Numbered from the stretch's first letter, positions 8,308-17,621 are shown. The stretch is 34,520 nt of DNA from CAZMRF01 sp964568735 (GCA_964568735.1 CAZMRF010000057.1:1-34520), one strand, 5' to 3'. Notes: a model not told the origin generated them from the sequence alone. Numbers and translations are program-made.

Positions 8308-10761
8308 CTACTGGCCGAGGCGCTCGATGATCCAGCCCCGCGCGCTCGACTTCGTCAGGAAGAGGGTCTGACTGATGCGCGGCCGGCTCTTCCCGTCGAT
8401 CGTGTCCTGCCGCAGGATGCTGACGGTGGCCTCGTTGCCGTCCACCTGGATCGAGTTGATCTCGACGGACACGTCATAGGTGGACACCCGATCGAAGACA
8501 CGCTGGAGGCCCTCCACCTCCTTGGCGGAGACGTTCGGCTTGATCTGCTCGTAGAGTCCGAGGTTCTTCTTCTCGAAGACCTCCTCGTACTTCCTCACGA
8601 CCTCGCGGATGGCCGCGGTCTCGTCGACGGGCGTCTGAGGCGGCGGCTGGACGGGCTCCGGAGCCGGCGGCTGCGCCGACGGCGGCACCGGCTCCGGCGG
8701 CTTCGGCTTCTGCTGGGCAAGCCGCACGGCCTCCCGCCGGGCCGCGTCGAAGCCCTCGGCGGCGGCGCCGAACTTCGCGGCGGCGAGTGGGTATTCCCGC
8801 TGGCCGAAGAGTGACTCCCCCTCCTGCGCGAGGCCCGCGGCCGCGACGTAGCTGCCCAGGGAGGCCGCGCCTTCCGTGGAGTCGGCCTGCCGGCGCGCAC
8901 GGGTCATGGCCTGACGGGCCGCTTCGGCCACGGAAGGATCGGGCGGCGCCGGGGTGGGCGGCGTGGGCCCGGGCCTGTTCTGCTGGGCCTGCTGTTCCTG
9001 GCGCAGAGCTTCGCGCCGCGCGGCCTCGAACCCTTCGGCCGCCGCCCTGAACTTCCCCGTCGCCTGCACGAAGGAGCCCTGCTCGAAGAGCGCCTGGGCC
9101 TCGCCGGCCACCGAGGCGGCGGTCACGTAGCCGCTCAAGGATGTGGCGCCGGCTTCGTTCGCGCGGCGCTTCGCCTGCTCCATCTCGCCTTTCGCACCGC
9201 CCGCCTGGCCCTTGAAGTGCACGTCGAGCTGATTGGAGAGGCTCAGGGCCGGGCCGTAGGAGGGATGAATCTCCAGCATTCCGGACACGATCGCGGCGGC
9301 TTCTGAGTGATCCCCGGCGTCGAGAGCGGCACGGGCCTCGCCGGCCTTCCTGTCGAGGTCGGCGAGCGTGGTCTCGATCTGCTGCTGGATCCCGAGGGCC
9401 TCGCTGTTGGCGGGCTCCTTCCCGAGCACGCGCTCGACGACGGCCATCGCGCCGTCGAAATCCCTCTGCCGCAACTTCTCGGCGGCCGATTCGAGATCGC
9501 GATTCAGGAGATCGTGCTGGAGCTGGTTGACCTGCGCCGCGGCGGCCGATTCCTCCCGAGGGAACCCCGGGAGGTGCCCGGTGCCATAGAGAACGACGGC
9601 TATGATCGCCAGCGCCGCCACTCCCAGCCCGACGTAGAGGCCGCCGTAGGATTTCTGCACGACGATGGTCGGCTGCGAGAAGCTGCCGAAGCCCTGGCTG
9701 CCGGGTGTCATCACCGAGCCGGGCCCCACGGAGCCGCGCGAGGTGGGCGTAGCCGTGTGCGGATAGGCGGAGATGCCTCCGCTCATGGGAATGGGAGTTC
9801 CGGGCTGCCCGCGCCGGGGCGTCGTGCCGGGACCGCTGACCGGGCCGGACCCCGGCCGCGGCGTCGCGGGCCCCGGGAGGCCGGGAATGGGCGTCTGGCC
9901 CACCATCGTCATGTCCGCGACCAGCGTCGCGTCGCTGTCGCCCGCCTTGAGGGAAGTGCGCGCCTTGCGAAGGGCGTCGCGCATCTCGCCTCCGTTCTGG
10001 AAGCGCGACGCCGGGTCCTTCGACATGGCGCGCTCGACGATCTCCACCACGGAGGTCGGCAGATCGGCGTCGAGCTTCTGGATGGGCTCCGGCTGGTTGT
10101 AGAGAACCTGGAAGAGCAGGGCGTGCGTCGACTCTGCCTGGAAGGGGCGCCGCCCCGCGATCAGCTCGTAGAAGACCGCTCCGAGCGAGTAGACGTCCGA
10201 TCGGGGATCGGCCTTCCCTCCCTGCACCTGCTCCGGGGCCATGTAATCGGGCGTTCCCATGATCACGCCCGTGCGCGTCATGTCGGAGGACTCGAGCCGG
10301 GCGAGGCCGAAGTCCATGATCTTCGCCCGGCCGTCGGGCTGGATGTGGATGTTCGCGGGCTTCAGATCCCGGTGGATGATCTCACGGTAGTGTGCGAAGG
10401 CGAGCCCTTCGCAGACGTCCTCCATGAGGGCGAGCTTCTCGTCGAGGGTCGGCAGGCCATTGGACTTGATCGCGGCCTTGAGATCCTTCCCGAGAAGGAG
10501 CTCCATGGCCATGTAGATCTTCCCGCCCTCCTCGCCGAAGTCATAGATGTGGACGATGTTCGGGTGGTTCAGACCCGCCGCGAGCTGGGCCTCGCGCTCG
10601 AACCTCTGCCGTAGATCGTCGTCGCCGGAGACGCCGGCCGTGACGGTCTTGATGGCCACGTCGCGCTTGAGGAGGGGGTCTCTCGCCTTGAAGACCTCGC
10701 CCATGCCGCCCTGGCCGATCTTCTCGATGACCTCGTACTTGCCGAACTTCCTGGCGTTCAT
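8308..10761 (-). CDS. Receptor Ser/Thr protein kinase with coiled/TPR-like and NTF2-like outer domains
   Basis: 817 aa kinase, one transmembrane pass. The catalytic domain starts at residue 8: GQGGMGEV (17-24), Lys38, HRDLKPAN (130-137, Asp132), DFG (150-152) and TPDYMAPEQ. A Pro/Gly/Thr-rich linker (about 285-360) leads to a membrane helix at 374-393. The outer part has helical TPR-like segments (DFDGAMAVVERVLGKEPANSEAL), two copies of a repeat of about 50 residues ending AAAEGF.AARREA.R (near 570-620 and 655-705), a Pro-rich spacer, and a C-terminal region of about 100 residues (VDETAAIREVVRKYEEVFEKK...) that reads as an NTF2/SnoaL-like fold. NTF2-like ends suggest ligand or partner binding outside the membrane; this is inference. 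No strong ribosome site precedes the ATG. The gene converges on the barrel gene and diverges from the one at 11173. Confidence 0.9.
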   Translation of the reverse strand: MNARKFGKYEVIEKIGQGGMGEVFKARDPLLKRDVAIKTVTAGVSGDDDLRQRFEREAQLAAGLNHPNIVHIYDFGEEGGKIYMAMELLLGKDLKAAIKSNGLPTLDEKLALMEDVCEGLAFAHYREIIHRDLKPANIHIQPDGRAKIMDFGLARLESSDMTRTGVIMGTPDYMAPEQVQGGKADPRSDVYSLGAVFYELIAGRRPFQAESTHALLFQVLYNQPEPIQKLDADLPTSVVEIVERAMSKDPASRFQNGGEMRDALRKARTSLKAGDSDATLVADMTMVGQTPIPGLPGPATPRPGSGPVSGPGTTPRRGQPGTPIPMSGGISAYPHTATPTSRGSVGPGSVMTPGSQGFGSFSQPTIVVQKSYGGLYVGLGVAALAIIAVVLYGTGHLPGFPREESAAAAQVNQLQHDLLNRDLESAAEKLRQRDFDGAMAVVERVLGKEPANSEALGIQQQIETTLADLDRKAGEARAALDAGDHSEAAAIVSGMLEIHPSYGPALSLSNQLDVHFKGQAGGAKGEMEQAKRRANEAGATSLSGYVTAASVAGEAQALFEQGSFVQATGKFRAAAEGFEAARREALRQEQQAQQNRPGPTPPTPAPPDPSVAEAARQAMTRARRQADSTEGAASLGSYVAAAGLAQEGESLFGQREYPLAAAKFGAAAEGFDAARREAVRLAQQKPKPPEPVPPSAQPPAPEPVQPPPQTPVDETAAIREVVRKYEEVFEKKNLGLYEQIKPNVSAKEVEGLQRVFDRVSTYDVSVEINSIQVDGNEATVSILRQDTIDGKSRPRISQTLFLTKSSARGWIIERLGQ

Positions 10762-11172
10762 GGGCGGGCGCCGTCACTCCGGGCTTCTGGATGGCGAATT
10801 GGAGAGCTCCCGAGAGGCAAAAGTGCGGGCGGGAGAATACCACGGCAGGCCGCTCCGGGCACGGCCGCGCCCCGGGAGCCCCCGGGAGGCGCTGCCTGGA
10901 GGGGCTTCCGGGGGGCCGCAGGAGGGTCGCCCCTTCCGTGCCCGGGATCACGCCCCTTCAACGCTTCGACGGGAGCCTTCGCGAAAGCCGACAGATCCGC
11001 CTACCGATCCGCGAAGCTTCCGAAGCCGGAGACATCCCGGCCAGTCGATCCGGGGCTCCCCAGGGGGCAGGGCGCGGAACCCCGCGCGTTCTGGCGCGGA
11101 GGGTCGCCGGCTCTATATTCCCTCCGCTTCCGCCTCCCCTGCGGACCGTTTCTACCGGAGGTACATCCCATC
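10762..11172. promoter_or_regulatory. Divergent intergenic region (411 bp) between kinase and membrane-protein genes
   Basis: No convincing gene is seen here. On the plus strand TATATT at 11114-11119 resembles a -10 box, with TTCTGG at 11089 at a poor 19-nt spacing. CCGGAGGT lies 10 nt before the ATG at 11173. The rest is GC-rich sequence that must also hold the kinase promoter, which I could not pick out. Confidence 0.3.
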
Positions 11173-11943
11173 ATGCCCAGGCAGGACGACATCTACGTCA
11201 TCGACGACGGTAACGTCTTGACCGTCGATCCCCCGGAGCAGTTCCGCAAGGCCGCACGCGCGGTGCCCGCGGATCTTCGGCAGCCGGAATTCGCGACGAT
11301 GGGAGCGGTGCCTCAGATGAGGGCCCCGGCCCCCGCCGGCTCGTGGCGCCCCGTCGCGGCCGGCACGCTCTCGTTCCTGATCTGCGGTGCCGGGCAGGCC
11401 TTCAACGGACAGCGTCAGCTCGGTCTGCTCTTCTTCGTCATCGAGATGCTGGTGGTGGCCATCCACTGGTCGGCAGCCGCCATGTGGGGATTCCTCAAGG
11501 AGATGGGTTACATCTTCGAGGTGAGCCCGCAGCAGATGCTGGCCTCGCTGGTCATCTTCGACGCGCTCTTCGTCTTCTTCGTGCTCGCCAACGTGGGGCA
11601 GGCCTGGCGCAGAGCCTCCATCGACAGCGGCGGCGTCGGCGGGATCGGACATCCCATCGTCTCGGCTCTCGGCTCCGCGCTCCTTCCGGGAGTGGGGCAG
11701 CTCTGCAACGCGCAGCCTGGCAAGGCCCTCTTCTTCTTTTCCTGCCTGCTCGGAGGCGCCCTCACATCCGCCTCACTCGTCCTGGAGCCCTTCGCCACCT
11801 GGTTCCGCGAAACGAACCTGGTCGGCCGGATCACCGAGCAGGGCGCCCAGGCGGTTGCGGGTGTCGTCTTCGTGGCCGGGGCCCTCTGGGTCCTCAGCGT
11901 CTACGACGCCCTCGTCGTCGCCCGATACCGCCGGGCACGCTGA
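11173..11943 (+). CDS. TM2-like polytopic membrane protein with duplicated GxGQ motif
   Basis: 256 aa. The first 56 residues are soluble, acidic then Pro-rich. About six hydrophobic segments follow. The motif GAGQAFNGQRQLGLLFF (72-88) recurs as GVGQLCNAQPGKALFFF (173-189). The G-x-G-Q-x-x-N/A pattern is typical of TM2/DUF5683-type helical hairpins, so the protein looks like an internal duplication of that unit. GGAGGT 10 nt before the ATG supports the start. Function unknown. Relatives are often near secretion or envelope genes, but nothing here fixes a role. It shares the divergent region with the kinase gene. Confidence 0.75.
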   Translation: MPRQDDIYVIDDGNVLTVDPPEQFRKAARAVPADLRQPEFATMGAVPQMRAPAPAGSWRPVAAGTLSFLICGAGQAFNGQRQLGLLFFVIEMLVVAIHWSAAAMWGFLKEMGYIFEVSPQQMLASLVIFDALFVFFVLANVGQAWRRASIDSGGVGGIGHPIVSALGSALLPGVGQLCNAQPGKALFFFSCLLGGALTSASLVLEPFATWFRETNLVGRITEQGAQAVAGVVFVAGALWVLSVYDALVVARYRRAR

Positions 11944-12039
11944 AGAGCCGGGGCGCGGCGTCTCGCCGAGCCGCAGCCTGACAGGGGGCGGGAGTCGGTA
12001 GCCAACCCTCCTGCTTCGGATAGACTCTGGCCCGGCGCC

Positions 12040-13482
12040 ATGGCACCGGGTCCCCCCTTACCGAGCTCCCCCGCCCCCATCCCCGACGACGAGGGAGGGC
12101 TCCGGCGGCAGCTCGAGCTGACCGACGTCGTCGCCATCCACGTCGGCAACATCCTCGGCTCGGGGATCTTCGTGGCGCCCGCGGCCGTCGCCCTGGCTCT
12201 CTCCGGGGCGCGCGGCGCCTTCCTCTGGGTGGGCGGTGGGGTCATCGCTGCCTGCGGTGCGATGGTCTACGCCGAGTGCGGCGCGCGGCTCCCCCGCTCC
12301 GGCGGCTTCTACGTCTGCTACCGCATCGTCTACGGCGAGGCCGTCGCCTTCGTCGGCGGATGGGCCGCGCTCCTGATCACCTACCCGGCCTCCATCGCCG
12401 CCATCGCGCTGATCTTCGGCTCGTACCTCGGGGAAATCGTGCCGGCCCTGGCCGAGGCCCGGACGCTCACGGCCGCCGCCGCTCTCCTGCTCGTCGCTGT
12501 CATCAATGCTTCCGGCGTCAGGCGGGCCGCGTGGACGCAGCGGATCCTCACGGCCGCGAAGATCTCGGCCCTGGCCGCCGTCTGCGTCGCGGCGATTCTC
12601 GTTGCCGATCCGGCTGACATCGGAGATTCTCCCGGAACAGCGCAAGCCTTGCAGCCCACCGGGGCGGGCATGGGGAGCGAAGCGCAACAGCCGGAGCCGC
12701 CGCCCCCGCTCCCATGGTCGATCCTCCTCGGCGCCCTGGTCGTGATCCTGTGGACCTACGACGGGTGGTCGGACATCAACATGGTCGCGGGTGAGGTTCG
12801 CGATCCACAACGGGTCCTCGGACGAGCAGTTCTCATGGGAACGTCCGTGCTCGTCGCGGTCTACTCACTGGTCCAGGTCGCCGTGGGACGCCTCCTGCCG
12901 CCGCAGGCCGCGGCGGCCTCGGATCGTGTCCTTGCCGAGGCGGTCGAGGCCGGCCTCGGAGGAGCCTCGGGCAAGGTCGTCGCCCTCCTCGTCGTCCTCG
13001 CCACCTTCGGCTCGGTCCATGGAATCGTCCTCGCCGCGTCCAGGCTCGGCTGGGCGATGGCGAGAGACGGCGTCTACTTCAAGTTCTTCGGCCGAGTCAA
13101 CCCTGCGAGGGGAACTCCGGCAAGGGCGATCTACGCCCTCGCGGCGACCTCCTCGGTCTATCTCTTCGCCGCGGGCTTCAGGAACCTGCTGGCTCTCTTC
13201 TCGTTCACGGTCTGGATCTTCTACGCCCTGACGGCCACGGGGCTGATCATCTTGAGGAGAAGAGGGATCGGAGAGGCGGCCCAGGGGCGGCTCCGGGCAT
13301 CCATGGCCGTGCCGGCGGTCGTCATTCTTACCGGCATCTCGATGAGCGCGGGCCTCTTCGTGGAGAACCCCGGGCGCTCCCTCGCGGGGCTGGCACTCCT
13401 GGCGGCGGGGTTCCCCGTTCACGCGCTGTGGCGGCGGCTCAGGGATAGAGGCGCTTCAACAGATCTTCCCAGCCGGGCCTGA
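12040..13482 (+). CDS. APC-superfamily amino acid permease
   Basis: 480 aa integral inner-membrane transporter with about 12 hydrophobic segments, a normal length for the family. The first helix carries the substrate-backbone motif GNILGSGIFVAP (near 31-42), and helix 6 has ILWTYDGWSDINMVAGEVRDPQR, close to the LAT/YkfD-type branch of APC permeases (APC family 2). These proteins take up or exchange amino acids by proton symport or antiport. Which amino acid cannot be read from the sequence. A hydrophilic loop of about 25 residues rich in Pro/Gln/Glu (near 205-225) lies between helices 5 and 6. No clear Shine-Dalgarno precedes the ATG. The last 44 nt overlap the convergent SRPBCC gene tail to tail. 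Confidence 0.9.
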   Translation: MAPGPPLPSSPAPIPDDEGGLRRQLELTDVVAIHVGNILGSGIFVAPAAVALALSGARGAFLWVGGGVIAACGAMVYAECGARLPRSGGFYVCYRIVYGEAVAFVGGWAALLITYPASIAAIALIFGSYLGEIVPALAEARTLTAAAALLLVAVINASGVRRAAWTQRILTAAKISALAAVCVAAILVADPADIGDSPGTAQALQPTGAGMGSEAQQPEPPPPLPWSILLGALVVILWTYDGWSDINMVAGEVRDPQRVLGRAVLMGTSVLVAVYSLVQVAVGRLLPPQAAAASDRVLAEAVEAGLGGASGKVVALLVVLATFGSVHGIVLAASRLGWAMARDGVYFKFFGRVNPARGTPARAIYALAATSSVYLFAAGFRNLLALFSFTVWIFYALTATGLIILRRRGIGEAAQGRLRASMAVPAVVILTGISMSAGLFVENPGRSLAGLALLAAGFPVHALWRRLRDRGASTDLPSRA

Positions 13483-14317
13483 CCCTCTCGGCCTGCGCCC
13501 CATCCTTCCCCCAGGCGGCCAGCCAGAGGCTCCCCTCGCAGCGGCCGTAGTACTCCATGACCATCAGGCGGAAGAGCGAGCCCCCGTGGTTCTCGACCGT
13601 GCCCGCGAATCCGTGCGGTGGATTGCAGACGAGGACCCTGCCCTCGAGCGTCTCGCCGGTCGTCGTCGTGATCCTCCAGACGTCGTTCTCACGAAGATCC
13701 TCGAGGCTTCCTTCACGTACGAGTCCACCGGGGGCGGCGAGCCGGTCCCATGCATCGTGAAGGGAGCCCTCGAAGGTGCGGCGGACCCAGGTCACCCGCC
13801 TGTCTTCTCCCCTGTGGCGCTCGAGGTAGAGCCGGAGGCTTCGAATCTCGATGGGCCAGCCGCGGGCCACCTCGTCGTGCTCATCGTTCCACTCCGGGCC
13901 CGGACCGAAGCCCGAGTGCACGATCCGAAGCACGGTCCTGCCGCCCTTTCCCTCCAGGAAGAAATCCACGGTCATCCGGACTGCTTCGCTCGCCGCAGCC
14001 TCCGATGGATGAGCCGAGGCCCATTCCAGGGTCCTGCCGGAGCTCTTCCTGGCCTCGGGCGCGGGCTGCTCACTGACGGTCCGCAGATGACGCTCCGGCT
14101 CCCAGACTTCGATGGCGCGCTCAAAGACCCAGTCGCTCCCCCAGGAGAGCCGGACCGAACCGCCCTTTCCCGGTCGGACACGGGCTTCGAGCGAGTACCA
14201 GCGCTGCAGCTCGCCGGCCTCGGTCAGCGCCTTCCAGACCGCCTCGGCGGGAGCCTTGATCTCGATGCGTGCCTCGACCGATCGCCCGCCTGGGGGAGGG
14301 GTGGCTTGCTTCGTCAT
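13439..14317 (-). CDS. Tandem SRPBCC (AHSA1-like) domain protein
   Basis: 292 aa, soluble, no signal peptide. Residues 14-160 form an SRPBCC/START-fold domain: VEARIEIKAPAEAVWKALTE at its first strand and helix, GELQRWY, and VDFFLEGKGGRTVLRIVHSGFG at its last strands, as in the AHSA1 family. Residues about 170-292 look like a second, more divergent domain (VTWVRRTFEGSLHDAWDRL ... LMVMEYYGR). The fold binds hydrophobic ligands. AHSA1-like proteins are often assigned stress or chaperone roles, but no ligand can be named here. AAAGGA 8 nt before the ATG supports the start. The 3' end overlaps the permease gene by 44 nt in the opposite direction, and the promoter side faces the inverted-repeat element at 14403-14558. 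Confidence 0.85.
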   Translation of the reverse strand: MTKQATPPPGGRSVEARIEIKAPAEAVWKALTEAGELQRWYSLEARVRPGKGGSVRLSWGSDWVFERAIEVWEPERHLRTVSEQPAPEARKSSGRTLEWASAHPSEAAASEAVRMTVDFFLEGKGGRTVLRIVHSGFGPGPEWNDEHDEVARGWPIEIRSLRLYLERHRGEDRRVTWVRRTFEGSLHDAWDRLAAPGGLVREGSLEDLRENDVWRITTTTGETLEGRVLVCNPPHGFAGTVENHGGSLFRLMVMEYYGRCEGSLWLAAWGKDGAQAERVRPGWEDLLKRLYP

Positions 14318-14402
14318 CGCAGATTCCTTTCTTTCGTGGTTTTCGAGAGTCTCTTCCGAGGCAGGAGTTTAGTTCCTGACGGCGCCCCTGCTGGTGAAGA
14401 GC

Positions 14403-14558
14403 GTCGACTGTCCATGGTGGTGCGGAGCCTGTGGTGCCCTCATATGTAGATGGCACCCACCCTCTGCTGCAAGCGGGTCGGCACGGGCAAAGTATTCCCG
14501 TGAAAGGACTTGGTTCTCCGCCTGCAACAGGCTTCGCACCACCATGTAGATAGTCGGC
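14403..14558. repeat. Cloverleaf-like imperfect inverted-repeat element
   Basis: The 20 bases at 14413-14432 (CATGGTGGTGCGGAGCCTGT) pair with 14527-14546, with one mismatch. After a 2-nt bulge the arms continue as CGACTGTC against the complement of GATAGTCG (7 of 8). Inside are a hairpin GGTGCC/GGCACC (14433-14438 with 14452-14457), a second stem 14465-14476 with 14518-14529 (10 of 12), and an apical hairpin CACGGG/CCCGTG (14482-14487 with 14497-14502). It could be a MITE-like repeat, a structured RNA or a regulatory site. No transposase is present and no clear target duplication was seen. Confidence 0.65.
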
Positions 14559-14608
14559 CCCGGAGGCGCTAGATCTCACGGGTGCTTCGGGGGGAGAATG
14601 GCCCAGAG

Positions 14609-17572
14609 ATGAAGATCCGCCCCCGCTCCGTCCGCCCCGCCCCCCTCCTGCCCCGATCCGCTCGCATGGCGCTCGTCCTGGGCGCGCTGATCGTGCTCGC
14701 ACCGGGGCTCGCGCTCGCGCAGCCCGTCCCGACCGGCAACGAGTTCCAGGTCAACACCTACACGACGGACGACCAGGTTCTGTCGGCAGTCGCGATGCAG
14801 TCCTCGGGCAGCTTCGTCGTGGTCTGGGGGAGCAACGGGCAGGACGGCAGCCTGTACGGCGTCTTTGGCCAGCGATTCGACAGCCTGGGCGCCGCCCTCG
14901 GCCCCGAGTTCCGGGTCAATGACGTTACGAATCTCTCCCAGAACTTCCCGGCGGTGGCCATGGATGGAACGGGCAACTTCGTGGTCGTCTGGGAGAGCGA
15001 CGGACAGGACGGGAGCGATTTTGGCATCTTCGGCCGGCGCTTCGACAGCGCAGGGAATGCGCTGGGAGGCGAGTTCCAGGTCAACACCTATACCTCATTC
15101 GATCAGCGTTTCCCCACCGTGGACTCTGCTCCGGGAGGAGAGTTCGTCGTCGTCTGGCAGAGTGCTTTCCAGGACGGCTACTACTACGGCATCTTCGGCC
15201 AGCGATTCGACAGCACCGGGGCGCCTGAGGGCACTGAGCTTCGGATCTCAGCCGCGCCACTCCGGAGCCAGCGCAACGCCGACGTCGCCCTGGACACGGC
15301 GGGGAACTTCGTCGTCGCCTGGGGCTCGTACTATGCGACCTACGATCCCAACGACAACCTCGAATTCCACTTCAGCGTTAACGCGCGGAGGTTTCCTTCG
15401 GCCGGTTCCCCAGATCCCGAGTTCTTCATCTCCACCGCCATCGCCGATTTCGACGGATACCCCGCGATAGCATCGGCGCCGACGGGCGAATTCATCGTGG
15501 TCTGGTCCGACTACACCCGGCCCTCGCTGTCGGGCGGATCCGGGATTGCGGGGTTCCGACTCAGCAGCACCGGCTCTCCACTCGGTGCCTCATTCACGGT
15601 TTCCCCTGGCCATCCGTACGAGGATCAAGGGTCTCCCGATGTCGAGGTCGGGGATGGCGGCGAGTTCACGGTCGTCTGGAGCGACACCTACGGCCTCGAT
15701 GGATCCTCCTCTGACGTCCTGCGCCGGAGCTTCGACAGTGCCGGATCCCCCCAGGGAGGGGATCTCAGGATCTCGAGCACCCTCTCTGGCAACCAGATCT
15801 CGCCAGCCCTCGCCATGGAGGGTGGCGGCTCATCGATCGTATCCTGGAGCACACGTCCGACAAGTACGTTTCACGACGTCGCAGCGCACCGCTTCCTTCC
15901 CGCGAGCGCCTGCCCCTCCGGGGACACCGACGGTGACGGGGCCTGCCAGATCGCCGACAACTGCCCGGGCGTCTACAACAACACGCAGGCCGAAGGCGAC
16001 GGGGACGGGCTCGGAGATGCCTGCGACGTCTGCCCCGCCGTCTCGGACCCCAACCAGGAGGACGGGGACGCCGACGGCGCGGGCGATGCCTGCGACAACT
16101 GCCAGGGCCTCTCCAACCCCACCCAGGCGGACCCCGACATGGACGGGATCGGTAGCGCGTGCGACATCTGCCCCGCCGCTGCCGATCCCAACCAGGAGGA
16201 CGGGGACTCTGACGGCGACGGGGATGCCTGCGACAACTGCCAGGGCCTCTACAACCCGAGCCAGGCCGACCTCGACATGGACGGGATAGGCGACCTGTGC
16301 GATCCGGACGACGACGGGGACGGAATCCTCGAGGACGGGGACGGCAGCGGGACGGCGGGAGACGCCCCCTGCACGGGCGGAGTCTTCCAGCTCTGCGACG
16401 ACAACTGCCCCATCCGCTCCAACCCTGCCCAGACCGACGTGGACATGGACGGCATCGGCGATCTCTGCGACCTCAACATCTGCATCCTCGGAGATCCGGA
16501 CAACGACACGATCTGCGACGACGATGACAACTGCCCCGGCTTCTACAACCCGGGGCAGCAGGACACCGATAATGACAGTGCGGGCAACGGCTGCGACGTC
16601 TGTCCCCTCATTCCCGATCCTGCGCAGGCCGACGGCGACAACGACGGAGTGGGGAACGTCTGCGACAACTGCCCTTCCAACTCCAACCCGACGCAGACCG
16701 ACACCGACGGCGACGGCAGAGGCAACGCCTGCGACAACTGCCCCGCGGCTTCCAACCCTACCCAGACCGACGGCGACGGCGACGGAGTCGGGAACCTCTG
16801 CGACAACTGCGAGTTCGACCCGAACCCCACGCAGGCCGACACGGACGGCGACGGCGTGGGAAACGTCTGCGACATCTGCCCTTCCAACCCGGATCCGGCT
16901 CAGGCCGACACGGACGGCGACGACCTGGGTGATGCCTGCGAGAACTGCCCGCTGAAGTTCAACCCGCAGCAAGGCGACCTTGACGGAGACGGGGACGGCG
17001 ACGCATGCGACAACTGCCCCGACGACCCGAACCCCGCCCAGGACGACGCTGATCTCGACAGCCGCGGAGACGTCTGCGACAACTGCCCCGTCGATTCCAA
17101 CCCCGCGCAGGCCGACGGCGACGGCGACGGCCCCGGGGACGCCTGCGACAACTGCGCCGCGATCTACAACCCGGGTCAGCCCGATATGGACGCCGACGGC
17201 GTGGGCGACGAGTGCGACATCGCCATCACGGCGCCTGCGGGCGGCGCCGTCCTCGACTGCACGAACCCCATCCTGAGCCAGCCGCTCATTTCCTGGAGCC
17301 CCGGGGACTACGACAGGTTCAAGGTCTTCATCTCGTGGGATCCCGGCCTGCAGAGCGAGAGGAGCATCTCCAGCGGAGACAAGCTCGTGACCGGAACGTC
17401 GTGGAGCCCGCCGCGGCTGAAGTGGAGGAAGGCCTGCCGCCAGGCCGTCAAGGTCAATGCGGGAAACCCCGCCCTCTACATCAGGGTCAGGGGCCAGGAC
17501 AGGGACCGGGGCAGCCGGGATCCGGCCGGTGCGACCTGGACCGATGTCACTCAGGTGACGGTCCAGCCCTGA
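14609..17572 (+). CDS. Secreted beta-propeller-like protein with thrombospondin type 3 repeats
   Basis: 987 aa from the ATG at 14609. A GTG 27 nt upstream is also in frame, but the ATG is preceded by GGGGGAG about 12 nt away and begins the signal peptide (hydrophobic MALVLGALIVLAPGLALA, cleavage before QPV). Seven repeats of about 50-60 residues follow, each centred on G-x-F-V-V-V-W and usually followed by QDG...GIFGQRFDS.G...G.EF.VNT. Seven copies suggest a closed seven-bladed propeller (inference). Next come 16 TSP3-type calcium-binding units of D.DGDG.GD.CDNCP, 15923-17218. A C-terminal domain of about 115 residues starts at ITAPAGGAVLDC and is shared with the next gene. Probably an extracellular calcium-stabilised surface or matrix protein; target unknown. 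Confidence 0.85.
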   Translation: MKIRPRSVRPAPLLPRSARMALVLGALIVLAPGLALAQPVPTGNEFQVNTYTTDDQVLSAVAMQSSGSFVVVWGSNGQDGSLYGVFGQRFDSLGAALGPEFRVNDVTNLSQNFPAVAMDGTGNFVVVWESDGQDGSDFGIFGRRFDSAGNALGGEFQVNTYTSFDQRFPTVDSAPGGEFVVVWQSAFQDGYYYGIFGQRFDSTGAPEGTELRISAAPLRSQRNADVALDTAGNFVVAWGSYYATYDPNDNLEFHFSVNARRFPSAGSPDPEFFISTAIADFDGYPAIASAPTGEFIVVWSDYTRPSLSGGSGIAGFRLSSTGSPLGASFTVSPGHPYEDQGSPDVEVGDGGEFTVVWSDTYGLDGSSSDVLRRSFDSAGSPQGGDLRISSTLSGNQISPALAMEGGGSSIVSWSTRPTSTFHDVAAHRFLPASACPSGDTDGDGACQIADNCPGVYNNTQAEGDGDGLGDACDVCPAVSDPNQEDGDADGAGDACDNCQGLSNPTQADPDMDGIGSACDICPAAADPNQEDGDSDGDGDACDNCQGLYNPSQADLDMDGIGDLCDPDDDGDGILEDGDGSGTAGDAPCTGGVFQLCDDNCPIRSNPAQTDVDMDGIGDLCDLNICILGDPDNDTICDDDDNCPGFYNPGQQDTDNDSAGNGCDVCPLIPDPAQADGDNDGVGNVCDNCPSNSNPTQTDTDGDGRGNACDNCPAASNPTQTDGDGDGVGNLCDNCEFDPNPTQADTDGDGVGNVCDICPSNPDPAQADTDGDDLGDACENCPLKFNPQQGDLDGDGDGDACDNCPDDPNPAQDDADLDSRGDVCDNCPVDSNPAQADGDGDGPGDACDNCAAIYNPGQPDMDADGVGDECDIAITAPAGGAVLDCTNPILSQPLISWSPGDYDRFKVFISWDPGLQSERSISSGDKLVTGTSWSPPRLKWRKACRQAVKVNAGNPALYIRVRGQDRDRGSRDPAGATWTDVTQVTVQP
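15923..17218 (+). repeat. Array of 16 thrombospondin type 3 units (within the coding sequence)
   Basis: Units of 24-27 residues run in the form NCP...NP.Q.D.DGDG.GD.CD, with Asp-rich DxDxDG calcium loops and paired Cys. One longer spacer (near 16310-16400, DDDGDGILEDGDG...) interrupts the array after unit five, and another lies before unit seven (ICILGDPDND). The DNA copies are similar enough for recombination to change copy number. This is protein-level repetition, not a CRISPR array. Confidence 0.85.
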
Positions 17573-17588
17573 GCGGGCCATCGGGCCG

Positions 17589-17621
17589 CGGGCGGCGCAG
17601 GATTAGACGGAAGGCCGCCCG
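17589..17621 (+). terminator. Possible hairpin terminator after the TSP3 gene
   Basis: CGGGCGGC (17589-17596) pairs perfectly with GCCGCCCG (17614-17621) across a 17-nt loop, 17 nt after the stop codon. No T-run follows, so it is at best a weak or factor-assisted terminator, or a transcript-protecting hairpin. Confidence 0.35.

Noticed and set aside
9307..10614. Plus-strand frame of 435 codons opposite the second kinase
   Set aside because: The kinase motifs on the minus strand are complete; this frame shows no domain or ribosome site.
15923..17218. Regular DNA repeats that could suggest a CRISPR array
   Set aside because: The repeats are in frame, encode calcium-binding TSP3 units, vary by codon and have no constant spacer/repeat structure.
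15830..17581. 583-codon minus-strand frame rich in Val/Ala/Gly repeats
   Set aside because: It is the complement of the TSP3 repeat array, and its repetitiveness is a by-product of those repeats.
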